64,000 nucleotides of DNA from Vulcanimicrobiota bacterium (GCA_019232905.1 JAFANA010000098.1:1-64000); one strand, 5' to 3'; shown: positions 32,665 to 41,723, counted from the first letter of the stretch. Notes: generated by a model from the sequence alone, not told the origin. Made by a program: numbers and translations.

Positions 32665-33978
32665 ATGCCGCCGCTCAACTCGGACTCACCCATGCCCGAA
32701 CTCGAGGCGCGTCCGCGCACGTTCATTCCCGGCCCCTTACGGGGCTCGATCGACCTCCCCGGCGACAAGTCCATCTCCCACCGGGCGCTCATTACTGCCG
32801 CGGCATCAGCGCGTCCGATCGAGATCCGAAACCTGAACCCCGGGCGCGACGTCCGCGCGACGCGGGAAGCGCTCGTTGCCCTCGGGGCGCGGATCGAAGG
32901 TGACGGCGCGTTCGTGCGCGTCAGTGGAAGCGGATTGCGGGAACCGATGGGCGAGATCGACTGCATGAACTCGGGCTCGACCGCGCGCATGGTGCTCGGC
33001 GTCTGCGCCGGCGCCGATGTACCCGCGCGCTTCGACGGCGACGCCTCGCTGCGCCGGCGTCCCATGGAGCCCGTTGCGGCGCAACTGCGCGCCTTCGGAG
33101 CGCGCATCGACACGACCGGCGGGGTGTTGCCGATGACGATTTCCGGAACGCCCGAAATCGAGACGCGGCGCTTCATCCTGATCGCGCCGTCGGCACAAAT
33201 TAAATCGGCGCTGCTCTTTGCCGGCCTCTACGCGAACTCGAGTGTTGAGATTCTCGGCGACCGTTCGTCGCGCGATCATACGGAACGGCTGCTGCGCTAT
33301 CAAGGCGCCGACATCTCCTGGGATGGTCGCACAATCGCATTGCGCAGCGGCATCACGCGCGCTGAGCCGATCGACGTCGCGGGCGATTTCTCGTCAGCGG
33401 CGTTTTTCATCGTCGCCGCGACGGTGACACCGGGCAGCGAGCTGACAATCCGGCACGCCGGCGTCAATCCGACGCGCACCGGGTTGCTCGACGCACTACT
33501 CGACATGGGCGCCGACATCGAACTGCGCAACGCGCGCGAGGTATGCGGTGAGCCCGTCGCCGATCTCATCGTGCGCCATGCGGAGCTGCACGGGACGACG
33601 ATCGATGCCGATCGCGCACTGCGCGCGGTCGACGAGATCCCAATTCTCGCCGTCGCCGCGGCATTCGCACGCGGCAATACGAAGATCACGGGCGTTCGCG
33701 ACCTGCGCACGAAAGAATCGGATCGCGTGGCCGCCATCGAACGCCTTCTCGGCGCTGCGAGAATTACCGTCGACGTCGCCGCGAACGGACTGGTGATCGA
33801 GGGCGGAACGCCGAAGGGAACGGGTGCAGTGGTCGAAACGCATGACGACCACCGCATTGCAATGGCCACGGCTGCGCTCGCGGCAGGCGCCGGTCCCGTC
33901 GCCGTGGACAGTGATGCGAGTATCGACGTCAGTTTTCCGGCGTTCATCGAAACGCTACGGAGTGTGCAAGTCGCGTGA
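32665..33978 (+). CDS. aroA: 3-phosphoshikimate 1-carboxyvinyltransferase (EPSP synthase)
   Basis: 437 residues; first ATG kept though a second at codon 10 is possible. Shikimate-pathway enzyme joining shikimate-3-phosphate and PEP. Typical motifs: PGDKSISHRALI, CMNSGSTARMVLG, FDGDASLRRRPM and RVAAIERLLGAA with RTKESD before it. The Gly in the LxxNSGTA-like loop is present, and the DNSGS region is in the class I/II form. It overlaps the methyltransferase gene (GTGA). Confidence 0.96.
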   Translation: MPPLNSDSPMPELEARPRTFIPGPLRGSIDLPGDKSISHRALITAAASARPIEIRNLNPGRDVRATREALVALGARIEGDGAFVRVSGSGLREPMGEIDCMNSGSTARMVLGVCAGADVPARFDGDASLRRRPMEPVAAQLRAFGARIDTTGGVLPMTISGTPEIETRRFILIAPSAQIKSALLFAGLYANSSVEILGDRSSRDHTERLLRYQGADISWDGRTIALRSGITRAEPIDVAGDFSSAAFFIVAATVTPGSELTIRHAGVNPTRTGLLDALLDMGADIELRNAREVCGEPVADLIVRHAELHGTTIDADRALRAVDEIPILAVAAAFARGNTKITGVRDLRTKESDRVAAIERLLGAARITVDVAANGLVIEGGTPKGTGAVVETHDDHRIAMATAALAAGAGPVAVDSDASIDVSFPAFIETLRSVQVA

Positions 33979-35165
33979 ATCAGCAACCGGTTTACACCGC
34001 GGATGAATTCGAATCGGAAGCGCGTTATATCGACACGCTGATCTGGGAAGCGCTTGCGATCGAGCCGGGCAGCAAAGTGCTGCTCTGCGGATACGGACCC
34101 GACGGCGCATACGCCCGGCGCGCCGTCGACGCGCGCGCAAAAATCACCGTCATCGAACACCGCAACGACGCGATCAATCAAAACGCAAAACTCGATGCAA
34201 AATTGCTGCGCGGCAGCACGTCGGTCATTCCCGCAAAAGATAATTCGTTCGATCTCGCGATCGCATTCCATTACCTGCACGAAATCGATCCGTTCTTTCA
34301 CGCGCAAGTGCTAGCGGAACTCGCGCGTGTCGCGCGCCGGGTTGCGGTCGTTGAGCCGGCGCCGCCGGCAGATCCACTAGGCAAACGCATCGCGTTATTG
34401 TATTCGCAAGCCAAACGCGAACTCGGACAGTTCGAATACTATCAACCGCTGGAATATTGGAAAAAATTATTACAGTCGGTAAAGGCGGACGTTTCGCAGC
34501 ACGTCTTTGCGTTTGCGAAAGTACCGCCGCGCGAGTATCTCTACGACACGGTCGAATTGATGCTGCACACGATCGAGATGGAGGACGCGCCGCCGGAATA
34601 CGTCGAGGAATTGCGCCAGATCGCGAAGCGTTCCGACGCGCAGATCCTCCCGCCGCCGCGCTACGTGCTTGTCGGCGCAGCCGCGGGCGAGTTAGTGTTG
34701 CCGAAGTTTACGCAACGTCCGGCGACGTCAGTAACCGCGAAACCGTCGAAGGCCATTCCGGCTGCAAAGGCGCGCGCTGAGGTTTCGCAAGAAGCGGGTT
34801 ACGAATTTCCGCCGGTACCCGCGCCGGCGGGGAACGTCACGCCGCCGGAAACGATCACGCCGCCTGCTGCGGCTCCGCCGGTCGCACCAGCGCCACCCGC
34901 ACCGCCTGCGCCTGCCGTAACGGGATTTGGGCCGTCCACCGACACGCCCGCACCAGGATTTGGCGTGCCGGGACTGCCGTTCGGAACGCCGGCGCCGGCC
35001 GTTCCCGCACCGGAGACACCGGCTGCCGCGTCGCCGTTCGGCGTTCCGTTCGCCGTACCCGGAGCGGAAACACAAAGCGGCTTCGGGCTTCCGCCCGAAG
35101 GCGTACCGCCGTCATCGACGTGGCAATGGGAACCGCCGGAAAATCCCGACGAACAGAAACCGTAA
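33975..35165 (+). CDS. Class I SAM-dependent methyltransferase-like protein with Pro/Ala-rich tail
   Basis: 396 residues from GTG, which overlaps the aroA stop by four bases. Residues 40-140 give a methyltransferase Rossmann fold (EPGSKVLLCGYGPDGAYA motif I, ITVIEHRNDAINQ motif II, FDLAIAFHYLHEIDPFF motif IV). About residues 270-396 are low complexity with repeated PAPP/AP motifs, probably a disordered linker or surface-sticking tail. The substrate is unknown, and the tail is unusual for this family. Confidence 0.78.
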   Translation: MNQQPVYTADEFESEARYIDTLIWEALAIEPGSKVLLCGYGPDGAYARRAVDARAKITVIEHRNDAINQNAKLDAKLLRGSTSVIPAKDNSFDLAIAFHYLHEIDPFFHAQVLAELARVARRVAVVEPAPPADPLGKRIALLYSQAKRELGQFEYYQPLEYWKKLLQSVKADVSQHVFAFAKVPPREYLYDTVELMLHTIEMEDAPPEYVEELRQIAKRSDAQILPPPRYVLVGAAAGELVLPKFTQRPATSVTAKPSKAIPAAKARAEVSQEAGYEFPPVPAPAGNVTPPETITPPAAAPPVAPAPPAPPAPAVTGFGPSTDTPAPGFGVPGLPFGTPAPAVPAPETPAAASPFGVPFAVPGAETQSGFGLPPEGVPPSSTWQWEPPENPDEQKP

Positions 35166-35498
35166 CTAGGTGTGATTGAACAGTAAGCGGATCGCTGCGC
35201 CTGCGGTCCGCACCGCAGCAACGGCTTGCGGAATTCGCATCTCGGCAATGCCGTCGTTCATCGTACGGATCGCAGCATTCGCGCGAACGAGCAATGCGTC
35301 CAGCGCGGCGACGTCTTCATTGATCTGCTGCATGTTGCTTTGCGCTCGCGCAAATGCGGCAAGCAACGGCTGCGCTTTCATGCGTTCGACGTGATTCTTC
35401 ACGATGCGCGCGGCGCTCATCGCGCGCACGGCGCCGTACGCGATTAACACAAGCGCAAGCACGACGCAGATCACGAGGACCCAGGCCGGCCACGCCAT
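35166..35498 (-). CDS. Small membrane-anchored protein of unknown function
   Basis: 110 residues with one N-terminal TM helix (AWVLVICVVLALVLIAYGAV) and a helical Ala-rich C-terminal region (VAALDALLVRANAAIRTMND), like DUF948-type anchored coiled coils. The stop codon directly abuts that of the methyltransferase gene. Confidence 0.7.
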   Translation of the reverse strand: MAWPAWVLVICVVLALVLIAYGAVRAMSAARIVKNHVERMKAQPLLAAFARAQSNMQQINEDVAALDALLVRANAAIRTMNDGIAEMRIPQAVAAVRTAGAAIRLLFNHT

Positions 35499-35504
35499 CG
35501 ATAA

Positions 35505-35735
35505 TTAAGCGGCGGACTCGCCGGAAGACGACGACCCGGAGTCGCTGGACGAACTCGACGAGCGCGAATCGGTAATGTAGAACCCCGAACCGTTGAAGAT
35601 AATCGGCGCAGGATTGAAGACGCGGCTCATCTGCCCGCCGCAATGCGGGCACGGGTCGGAGTGGGTGTCGTTAAAACCGTGGCGGACTTCGGTGTCCTTG
35701 CCACAGGCGGCGCAGCGGTAATCGTAGAGCGGCAT
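35505..35735 (-). CDS. FmdB family zinc-ribbon protein
   Basis: 76 residues: MPLYDYRCAACGKDTEV, then CPHCGG (two CxxC) and a Phe/Asn segment (FNPAPIIFNGSGFYITD) that ends in a run of Ser. The family has a putative regulatory zinc ribbon found in C1 and fluoroacetate contexts, but its function is general and uncertain. The Ser-rich tail is normal for some members. Confidence 0.9.
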   Translation of the reverse strand: MPLYDYRCAACGKDTEVRHGFNDTHSDPCPHCGGQMSRVFNPAPIIFNGSGFYITDSRSSSSSSDSGSSSSGESAA

Positions 35736-35788
35736 ACGGCTTTGTTTATACCAGAGCTAGCAGTCCCGGTCAACGACTGCCAATGTAG

Positions 35789-36286
35789 CTAAAAGTAAGG
35801 AAGCGCGCTCTCGTGATGCTCGACGAGACCCTTGAAATGGATGAGGGCATCGCAGAGCACCCGTTCAAATTTCCGGCCGTTTTTCCACGAATCCATCATC
35901 ACACCGACCGCTCCGCCGTACGCCGGGTAGGCGAGTCTGACGTGGATCCTCGCGCGTGATGTTTTGCGCTCGATGCGAAAATCGATGCGCCGTCGCACGG
36001 AAAATGCGCCGACGAGCGAGAGGTGATAATTCGCAATGAATTGGTCGACTTCGTACAGCTGTTCTTCTTCGCCGGGAAGCGTCGAGCGGACGGTCACTTC
36101 GGAGCCGAGCGCGAGAGAAGCCGTGGGATCAGCAGCGGCAGCGCTGCGAATGCAAGAGAGCCAGACGGGCCACTTCTCGACCGCACACAGAAGCGCGAAC
36201 GCATCTTCGACGGGAGAGTCGATATCCAGGCTTGCGCTGTACGACCGCAGCCCGGGGCGGGCAAGGGCATCGGTCATGATAGCCAT
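35789..36286 (-). CDS. SRPBCC (START/polyketide-cyclase-like) family protein
   Basis: 165 residues; the first of two nearby Met codons is used. The first strand-helix pattern SYSASLDIDSPVEDAFALLCAVEKWPVW is typical of coenzyme-Q-binding COQ10/START-like lipid or aromatic-ligand-binding domains, and the C-terminal helix FERVLCDALIHFKGLVEHHE also fits. No neighbour suggests the ligand. Confidence 0.8.
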   Translation of the reverse strand: MAIMTDALARPGLRSYSASLDIDSPVEDAFALLCAVEKWPVWLSCIRSAAAADPTASLALGSEVTVRSTLPGEEEQLYEVDQFIANYHLSLVGAFSVRRRIDFRIERKTSRARIHVRLAYPAYGGAVGVMMDSWKNGRKFERVLCDALIHFKGLVEHHESALPYF

Positions 36287-36312
36287 GGACCGACACCTTC
36301 GTCACACTACTG

Positions 36313-36342
36313 CTAGTGCCTGCTAAAAGTCGCAGACACTAG
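36313..36342. other. 11-bp inverted repeat between convergent-pointing units
   Basis: CTAGTGCCTGC and GCAGACACTAG pair with one G-U and an 8-base loop, between the SRPBCC start and the M20 stop. It may end the M20 transcript or be an operator of the SRPBCC gene. No T-run is seen. Confidence 0.35.
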
Positions 36343-36352
36343 CGGTAGGGGT

Positions 36353-37534
36353 TCAGGCGCCTAGTTCCTTCTTTCCACGGCCCACGAAACGCGCGAAGGC
36401 TACGAGGGTCTCGACGCCGATCGGCAATGCGGCTTCGTCGATGCGGAATTCGGCGCTGTGTCCGGGGTAGATCGACTGCGCGGCTTCGCTGCGAATGCCA
36501 AGGCGTACGTGGACGCCGGGAACGCGTTGGGCGAAATAAGCGAAGTCTTCGCCGCCCATGGTTGGTGCCAAGCGCTCAACGCGTACATCGCCGCGTTCGC
36601 GCATGTGCGCTGCGAACGCTTCGGCAAGTTGCTGATCGTTGACGACCGGCGGATACCCGCGCACGATGCGAATCTCTGCGCTCGCGCCGTACGCAGCCGC
36701 AACGTTGTCGACGATGCGTCGAACGCGCGCCTCGAGTCCGTCGCGAATCGCAGGGTCGTGCGCGCGTAACGTGCCGGACATTTTGACTTCGTCTGCGATG
36801 ACGTTGTTCCGGTAACCGCCGCTGATCGTTCCGATCGTAACGACGACGCTCTTGAGTGGATCCGTTTCGCGCGCTGCGATATTCTGCAATGCCAGCACGA
36901 TTGCACCGGCGACGGGAATTGCGTCGATCGCGGTGTGCGGATACGCGCCATGCCCGCCTTTTCCGCGCACCGTAATGTAGAGTTCATCGGCCGACGCATT
37001 GACCGGGCCGGGCGTGATGCCGATCTCACCCGGCGCAATGCGCGGATCGACGTGCAGCATTGCGACGGCTTCCACTTTCGGATCGTCGAGCGCGCCTTCC
37101 GCAATCATCGGTTCCGCGCCGCCGGGCCCTTCTTCCGCCGGCTGAAAGAGCAATACGGCCGTCCCGGCAAATGAGTCGCGTGTTGCTTGCAACACGTGCG
37201 CTGCACCGAGCAGCATCGCGGTATGCGCGTCATGTCCGCACGCGTGCATCTTGCCTTCGACTTCCGATGCGAATGGAAGGCCGGTGCGTTCCGTAATCGG
37301 CAGCGCATCCATGTCGGCACGCAAGCCGGCGACGTGTCCCGGAAGCGCGCCACGCACGATGCCGACGACGCCCGTCTTGGCGACCCGACGATGCGGGATG
37401 CCGAGCGCGTCGAGTTCTGCCTCGACGAGCGCGCTCGTTCGATGCTCTTCGAAGCCGAGCTCGGGATGGCGATGGATCGTGCGGCGCAGTTCGACCACGC
37501 GATCGATGACGGTTGCGGGAAGGTCCTGGATCAT
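36353..37534 (-). CDS. M20 family metallo-amidohydrolase / peptidase
   Basis: 393 residues from the ATG at 37534 ([14 protein letters not shown]). Metal-binding motifs of the M20/IAA-amino-acid hydrolase group are intact: [39 protein letters not shown] and [11 protein letters not shown], as well as GGEDFAYF near the C-terminus. Likely hydrolyses N-acyl amino acids or hippurate-like amides; substrate unknown. The neighbouring gene starts 20 bases upstream in the opposite direction, leaving little room for promoters. Confidence 0.93.
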   Translation of the reverse strand: MIQDLPATVIDRVVELRRTIHRHPELGFEEHRTSALVEAELDALGIPHRRVAKTGVVGIVRGALPGHVAGLRADMDALPITERTGLPFASEVEGKMHACGHDAHTAMLLGAAHVLQATRDSFAGTAVLLFQPAEEGPGGAEPMIAEGALDDPKVEAVAMLHVDPRIAPGEIGITPGPVNASADELYITVRGKGGHGAYPHTAIDAIPVAGAIVLALQNIAARETDPLKSVVVTIGTISGGYRNNVIADEVKMSGTLRAHDPAIRDGLEARVRRIVDNVAAAYGASAEIRIVRGYPPVVNDQQLAEAFAAHMRERGDVRVERLAPTMGGEDFAYFAQRVPGVHVRLGIRSEAAQSIYPGHSAEFRIDEAALPIGVETLVAFARFVGRGKKELGA

Positions 37535-37553
37535 TGGGCAACTCGTTCTAACA

Positions 37554-38306
37554 ATGACCGGAGCCGACCTCGCGCTCGCCGCGCTGATCAATCGCGCTGC
37601 GCAAGCCTACACATATCACCGCCCGACGTACGTGACCTACACCGAGAACAGTCATATCGAGGGGTTTGGTCAGAAACGCGACATCAATCGTTCGATCTCG
37701 GTTCGCGTCGCCGATGACTATGCCGTGATGCGCGACCTGCCGCAAGGCGGTCAGAACGTCGGCGAGGCGTTTCCGATGATCCCGTTCTTTGATGCTTTTT
37801 CGAACTTCCGCTTTTGTTACACGGCTCCGAACACCAAGAAGATCGACATCACGTTTACGCCCGGCGCTGCGGAATATTTAAAGACGCCCGACCCTGACAC
37901 AAGCGTTGATATCGTCGTGCCCTATTTCAGTGAACTGGCACCGCACTATGCGCCCGATTCAACCGAGACTGCGCTGCACTTTCTGAACGACCCGACGCCG
38001 CGAACCAAAGACTACTTGTATGCAAGCGAAGTTGTCGAAGATCCGGCTTCGCAACTGCCGTCGCACGTGACGATGAAACAAAACAACGGGGATATGATTA
38101 TCGGCCTGGATTATTCAATGGTGCAAGGCTATTGGATGATCACGCGTGGCACGTACACGGCAACGGAACATACCGTAATCGGCTTCTCATTCAAGGTGAC
38201 CGCCACGACCACGTTCTCGGATTTCTCTTTTAGTGACACGGCGCCCGATCCGCTCTTGGCCGGACCGCCGAGTCCGCACCCGGCAGCAACGTGTGCGCCG
38301 AGCTGA
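37554..38306 (+). CDS. Hypothetical protein, beta-rich, related to the product at 13446-14240
   Basis: The ATG at 37554 gives 250 residues; the longer ORF is antisense shadow of the M20 gene. The N-terminus ([18 protein letters not shown]) is not a classic signal peptide; the exported look may therefore be missing. The sequence has alternating beta strands ([31 protein letters not shown]) and shares a pattern ([15 protein letters not shown]-like) with the product at 13446-14240. Function unknown. Confidence 0.7.
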   Translation: MTGADLALAALINRAAQAYTYHRPTYVTYTENSHIEGFGQKRDINRSISVRVADDYAVMRDLPQGGQNVGEAFPMIPFFDAFSNFRFCYTAPNTKKIDITFTPGAAEYLKTPDPDTSVDIVVPYFSELAPHYAPDSTETALHFLNDPTPRTKDYLYASEVVEDPASQLPSHVTMKQNNGDMIIGLDYSMVQGYWMITRGTYTATEHTVIGFSFKVTATTTFSDFSFSDTAPDPLLAGPPSPHPAATCAPS

Positions 38307-38314
38307 TTGCGAAC

Positions 38315-38611
38315 TTATTCCTTGTCCGGACGCGATAACATGGCCATGAGCGAGAGCTTGGAATCTTGCATCAGGCGGGCAAGTTTTACCGCGCAATAGC
38401 CGCAGAACACGAACGACGGAACGGCGATCATCAATAACGTCGCTACCATGAAGTTCGATTGATCCGAGCTCAGAAAGTCACTCGAGGCGGCAAGCGCCCA
38501 ACGCGCAGCAATGACGCACAGCACGCCGACAATGGGCGCGCCGATCATCCAAACGAGAAGCCGCGGCGCCGCTTTACGCGCCCGTTCTTTTTTGTACCAG
38601 TCGCTTAGCAT
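38315..38611 (-). CDS. Small two-TM membrane protein
   Basis: 98 residues with a basic N-terminus (MLSDWYKKERARKAA) and two TM segments (about 19-38 and 54-75), then a short cytoplasmic tail. No family recognised. The region 38612-38798 upstream is AT-rich and probably holds the divergent promoters for this gene and the next. Confidence 0.7.
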   Translation of the reverse strand: MLSDWYKKERARKAAPRLLVWMIGAPIVGVLCVIAARWALAASSDFLSSDQSNFMVATLLMIAVPSFVFCGYCAVKLARLMQDSKLSLMAMLSRPDKE

Positions 38612-38645
38612 GGTTATTCTTCTAAAATATCGTCGAAGGGACGTA

Positions 38646-38657
38646 AAGTAATTACTT
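38646..38657. promoter_or_regulatory. 12-bp perfect palindrome in the divergent promoter region
   Basis: AAGTAATTACTT sits in the AT-rich intergenic space, where no gene runs. It is a possible operator for one or both divergent genes. Confidence 0.35.
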
Positions 38658-38798
38658 GCCTGGATAACAGACTAGTCCGAACGTTTTCTACACGTTTTGT
38701 TCGCGTTTCACAATGTGAATCTTTGTAAAGCATGCGGCCAAGCAAGCATTTTAGATGCAAACGCAAGGTCGCATTAGACCGCTGAGGAAGGTAGCGTC

Positions 38799-40526
38799 GT
38801 GAAGTTGCCCGGGATCGTATTGCTCTGTGCCGGTCTTGGCATTCCCTTGGCACTACTTGTGTTCGTTCTACCGGTCACCTGGGGCTATGCCGGCTTCAAT
38901 TACGACTTCACCGGCCCGCGCGAGGGCGTCGTATTCTATGTTGATCCGCTGGGGCCCGCGGCGAAAGGCGGTATCCGGCTGCACGACCACGTGGTCGAAA
39001 CACCGGCGGGATGGGGATTCATCTACGACGAGGCGGGAACGGCGGGAACAACCATGATCTACCACGTCGTTCGGCCGGACGGCGTACACGACGTCCCGCT
39101 GACCTTCGTACGTTTTTCCGGCGATCTCGCGGTTCAAGAACGCATCTCGACCTGGTTGGCCGCGCTGACCGCGCTTGAGGCTTGGATCATTGCACTCCTC
39201 GTTATCCTTCGCGCTCGCGACTCTCAAACGGCGGTGCGTGCAGCACTCGTTTTGCTTTATGCCGGTGGAAGCGCGTTTGTTGCTGGTGCGGCGAATGTCT
39301 GCGGGAATACAATACTTGCGTTCTTCCTCTTATTTGTAGGACCGCTGCTGCGGGGCGCCATGATTTGGGCCGCGTTGTCGTTGCTGACAACACTAACGCC
39401 GGTGCGTTCGGCATTGCGAAACACACTCGCGCGTCTCGGACCCGTCGCCCTCGTAGCCTCATGCGTCCAAGAGATAGCTCTAACGCTGCGATTACCGGCC
39501 TTTGCAGCGTTGGGCACGCTGAAGTCCGCGGACTTCATCGAACTCGCACTCTTTGCCGTAGTTGTCGCTGCAATCGTCGACGCGTTAATGACCGCACCAG
39601 CATCGTATAGAGCAGCTACGCGCTGGCTCGGCGGATCGTGGATCGTCGCAGTGATTTGCGTCGCGATTCCCGATGTTGCAGAGTTGAGCGGGCACACGAT
39701 GAGCGTTCACGCGCACGATATCTACGAAGCGATATCCGTCTTCTTTCTCTCGTTCGGCGTCGCGTATCCGATCTTGCGCCATCGGCTCGTCGACCTGAAC
39801 TTGATCGTATCCCGCGCTACGATCTTCACGGTCGTATCGCTGATCATCGTCTCGCTCTTCGTCGGCGCCGAGTGGGCGATCGGAAAGGTCTTCGAAGAAC
39901 GCGTCGGTTTCTCGAGCGAGCGCGGCGGCATGTTGGCGCAGCTCACGACACTTGCCGTCGTGCTGATCCTCGGAATTTCGGCTCGTTCGATACACTCGTT
40001 CGTCGAAGAACGTCTGACGCAAGTCTTCTTCCGCAAGCGAATCGAAGGCTTAGCGGAAATCCAACGTGTCGCGCGCGAAGCCGATGCGGCAACCGACGCC
40101 TACGCAATGACGAACATTGCGGTTCGGACGATTATCAAGACGCTCAATCCGCTCGGATCCGCATTCTACATCTGTGCGAGCGGTGAATATAGGCGGACGA
40201 GCGCGGGAGGCAAAGAGATTTTTCCGCCGGTCTATGAATTCAACGACTCAACGACGTTACGTCTGCGCCGCTGGCAAGAACCATTTGAAGCGGACGATCA
40301 ATCCGATGACCGCCACCACGTCTTATACGTTCCGATGACCGTACGCGGCGAAATGATCGGTTTTCTTTGCTGCGGCCCGAAGCCGGATCACACCCTGTAC
40401 GCAAAAGATGAAATCGCAGCACTTTCGCTTCTCGCGCACCACGTCGGTCTGGCAACGGCGTGGCTCGACGGCGCGCCGCTCAATGCGCGCGTAGGAATAG
40501 CTTCGCCTTCATTTTCACCCGCGTAA
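38799..40526 (+). CDS. Membrane sensor with PDZ-like segment and C-terminal GAF domain, paralogue of 15122-16891
   Basis: 575 residues from GTG with GAGGAAGG upstream. N-terminal TM, PDZ-like loop (YVDPLGPAAKGGIRLHDHVV), multiple TMs to about residue 390, the shared segment ILRHRLVDLNLIVSRATIF, and a GAF domain with MTVRGEMIGFLCCGPKPD. The overall order is as in the paralogue. The Cys in FLCCGPK occurs in the paralogue (FLACGEK), a possible redox or ligand residue. No output domain follows; a partner protein may read the signal. A bidirectional terminator lies just downstream. Confidence 0.82.
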   Translation: MKLPGIVLLCAGLGIPLALLVFVLPVTWGYAGFNYDFTGPREGVVFYVDPLGPAAKGGIRLHDHVVETPAGWGFIYDEAGTAGTTMIYHVVRPDGVHDVPLTFVRFSGDLAVQERISTWLAALTALEAWIIALLVILRARDSQTAVRAALVLLYAGGSAFVAGAANVCGNTILAFFLLFVGPLLRGAMIWAALSLLTTLTPVRSALRNTLARLGPVALVASCVQEIALTLRLPAFAALGTLKSADFIELALFAVVVAAIVDALMTAPASYRAATRWLGGSWIVAVICVAIPDVAELSGHTMSVHAHDIYEAISVFFLSFGVAYPILRHRLVDLNLIVSRATIFTVVSLIIVSLFVGAEWAIGKVFEERVGFSSERGGMLAQLTTLAVVLILGISARSIHSFVEERLTQVFFRKRIEGLAEIQRVAREADAATDAYAMTNIAVRTIIKTLNPLGSAFYICASGEYRRTSAGGKEIFPPVYEFNDSTTLRLRRWQEPFEADDQSDDRHHVLYVPMTVRGEMIGFLCCGPKPDHTLYAKDEIAALSLLAHHVGLATAWLDGAPLNARVGIASPSFSPA

Positions 40527-40531
40527 TAAAG

Positions 40532-40563
40532 AACGAGCCCGGCGCAATTGCCGGGCTCGTTTT
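40532..40563. terminator. Intrinsic terminator, bidirectional
   Basis: AACGAGCCCGGC/GCCGGGCTCGTT, 12-bp stem with a 6-base loop and T-run on the plus strand; the minus strand also carries A/T flanks. It separates the sensor gene from the convergent tRNA-Ser. Confidence 0.85.
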
Positions 40564-40567
40564 CACA

Positions 40568-40658
40568 TGGCGGAGAGGGTGAGATTCGAACTCACGGTAC
40601 CCTCATCAGGTACGCCCGCTTTCGAGGCGGGTGCCTTCAACCACTCGACCACCTCTCC
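40568..40658 (-). tRNA. tRNA-Ser (anticodon CGA)
   Basis: Class II tRNA: acceptor GGAGAGG/CCTCTCC, anticodon stem CCCGC/GCGGG with loop CTCGAAA (CGA), a long variable arm, T-arm GAGTTCGAATCTC, discriminator G and encoded CCA. It starts 29 bases after tadA on the same strand. Confidence 0.96.
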
Positions 40659-40687
40659 CCAACTTGTGCTTTGCAGAGCGTCCGTTA

Positions 40688-41170
40688 CTACCCCGTTTCT
40701 GACGGGATACCTTCATTTACCGGTTTCTCACGCTTTTGCCGGAAGTAAGCTTGGAGCTGCGCTGCCGCTTCCTCTTCCAAAACGCCGGTGGTGACTTCCA
40801 GCCGGTGATTCGTTTTCGGCGAGCGCAAGATGTCGAATGCGCCGCCGTCCGCACCGCCTTTAGGATCGCGCGCGCCGTACACGACGCGTTTGATTCTCGC
40901 GGCAATCATCGCGCCAGCGCACATCACGCACGGTTCTTTCGTGACGTACAACGTCGCGTCGGATAGACGCCACGCGCCGAGACGTTCCGCCGCTTCGCGC
41001 AGCAGAATCATCTCTGCGTGTGCTGTTGCGTCGGGGCGCGTTTCCTTTTCGTTTTTTGCTTCAAGAACGAGATCGCCGGAGACGAGCACCGCACCGATCG
41101 GCACGTCACCCGCGTCTGCAGCGCGATCGGCAAGCTGCATCGCGCGGCGTAGGTACTCTTCGTCCGTCAT
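40688..41170 (-). CDS. tadA: tRNA-specific adenosine deaminase
   Basis: 160 residues from the ATG at 41170 (MTDEEYLRRAM). Zinc and catalytic motifs HAEM and PCVMCAGAMI are present, as is NEKETRPDATAHAE. TadA converts A34 to inosine in tRNA-Arg(ACG). That substrate tRNA is in this same window at 43207-43283. tadA is bracketed by tRNA-Arg(CCG) 18 bases upstream and tRNA-Ser(CGA) 29 bases downstream, all minus strand, so a mixed mRNA/tRNA transcript is likely. Confidence 0.97.
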   Translation of the reverse strand: MTDEEYLRRAMQLADRAADAGDVPIGAVLVSGDLVLEAKNEKETRPDATAHAEMILLREAAERLGAWRLSDATLYVTKEPCVMCAGAMIAARIKRVVYGARDPKGGADGGAFDILRSPKTNHRLEVTTGVLEEEAAAQLQAYFRQKREKPVNEGIPSETG

Positions 41171-41188
41171 TGCGTTTGAGAAAGAAAT

Positions 41189-41261
41189 CGCGCCCGAGAT
41201 GACTCGAACATCCAACCTTCGCCTTCGGAGGGCGACGCTCTATCCATTGAGCTACGGGCGC
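41189..41261 (-). tRNA. tRNA-Arg (anticodon CCG)
   Basis: Acceptor GCGCCCG/CGGGCGC, D-arm GCTCAATGGATAGAGC, anticodon loop CTCCGAA (CCG), T-arm GATGTTCGAGTCATC, discriminator G. CCA is not encoded. Confidence 0.95.
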
Positions 41262-41274
41262 ATGATCCGCTCCG

Positions 41275-41502
41275 TTATTCCGGAGCGCTTCCCGATGCGG
41301 GAAGATGTTTGAAGAGATCGAGTTTATGATCGACCAGCGAGCGATAAAACTTGCGCACGCAGTCGGGATGACCGAAGAAATACGTGCGCGCATAGGCGAG
41401 ATCGTCGCCCGAGCTATCCGGCACGTAGTGCGAGATCTCGATCTCCTCCATCTGGTTTCGATCGACCGGATGAGGACAGAAATCGCACGGAATCGTGGAC
41501 AT
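41275..41502 (-). CDS. Small Cys/His-containing protein of unknown function
   Basis: 75 residues starting at the ATG after the AT-rich leader (MSTIPCDFCPHPVDRNQ). CDFC and HPDC with two more His could bind a zinc ion. No known family. It is located between tRNA-Met and tRNA-Arg, on the same strand and close to both. Confidence 0.65.
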   Translation of the reverse strand: MSTIPCDFCPHPVDRNQMEEIEISHYVPDSSGDDLAYARTYFFGHPDCVRKFYRSLVDHKLDLFKHLPASGSAPE

Positions 41503-41557
41503 TAAAACACCTCTAGAACGGGAACGGCCGCCACGAGGGACGGCCGCACCCCAAAAC

Positions 41558-41632
41558 TGGTGACTCGGGTGTGATTTGAACACACGACCAAGGGCTTATG
41601 AGTCCCCTGCTCTACCACTGAGCTACCGAGCC
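41558..41632 (-). tRNA. tRNA with CAT anticodon (elongator Met, or Ile2)
   Basis: Acceptor GGCTCGG/CCGAGTC, D-arm GCTCAGTGGTAGAGC, loop CTCATAA (CAT), T-arm GTGTGTTCAAATCACAC, discriminator A, encoded CCA. The pair that closes the anticodon stem is A-G, a mismatch. It could be elongator methionine or lysidine-modified isoleucine; this cannot be resolved by eye. Confidence 0.9.
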
Positions 41633-41723
41633 ATGCCGCAGATTTGGTTTTTCGACACCTGACTGTACCAGAACCCTCCCCGGCGTGCAACGTCTGAGGG
41701 AGGTAGCGGCAGGGCAACCGGCT

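Noticed and set aside
40548-40794. Plus-strand ORFs over tRNA-Ser(CGA), e.g. MAERVRFELTVPSSGTP
   Set aside because: A common tRNA-Ser antisense shadow; the real features are the tRNA and tadA.
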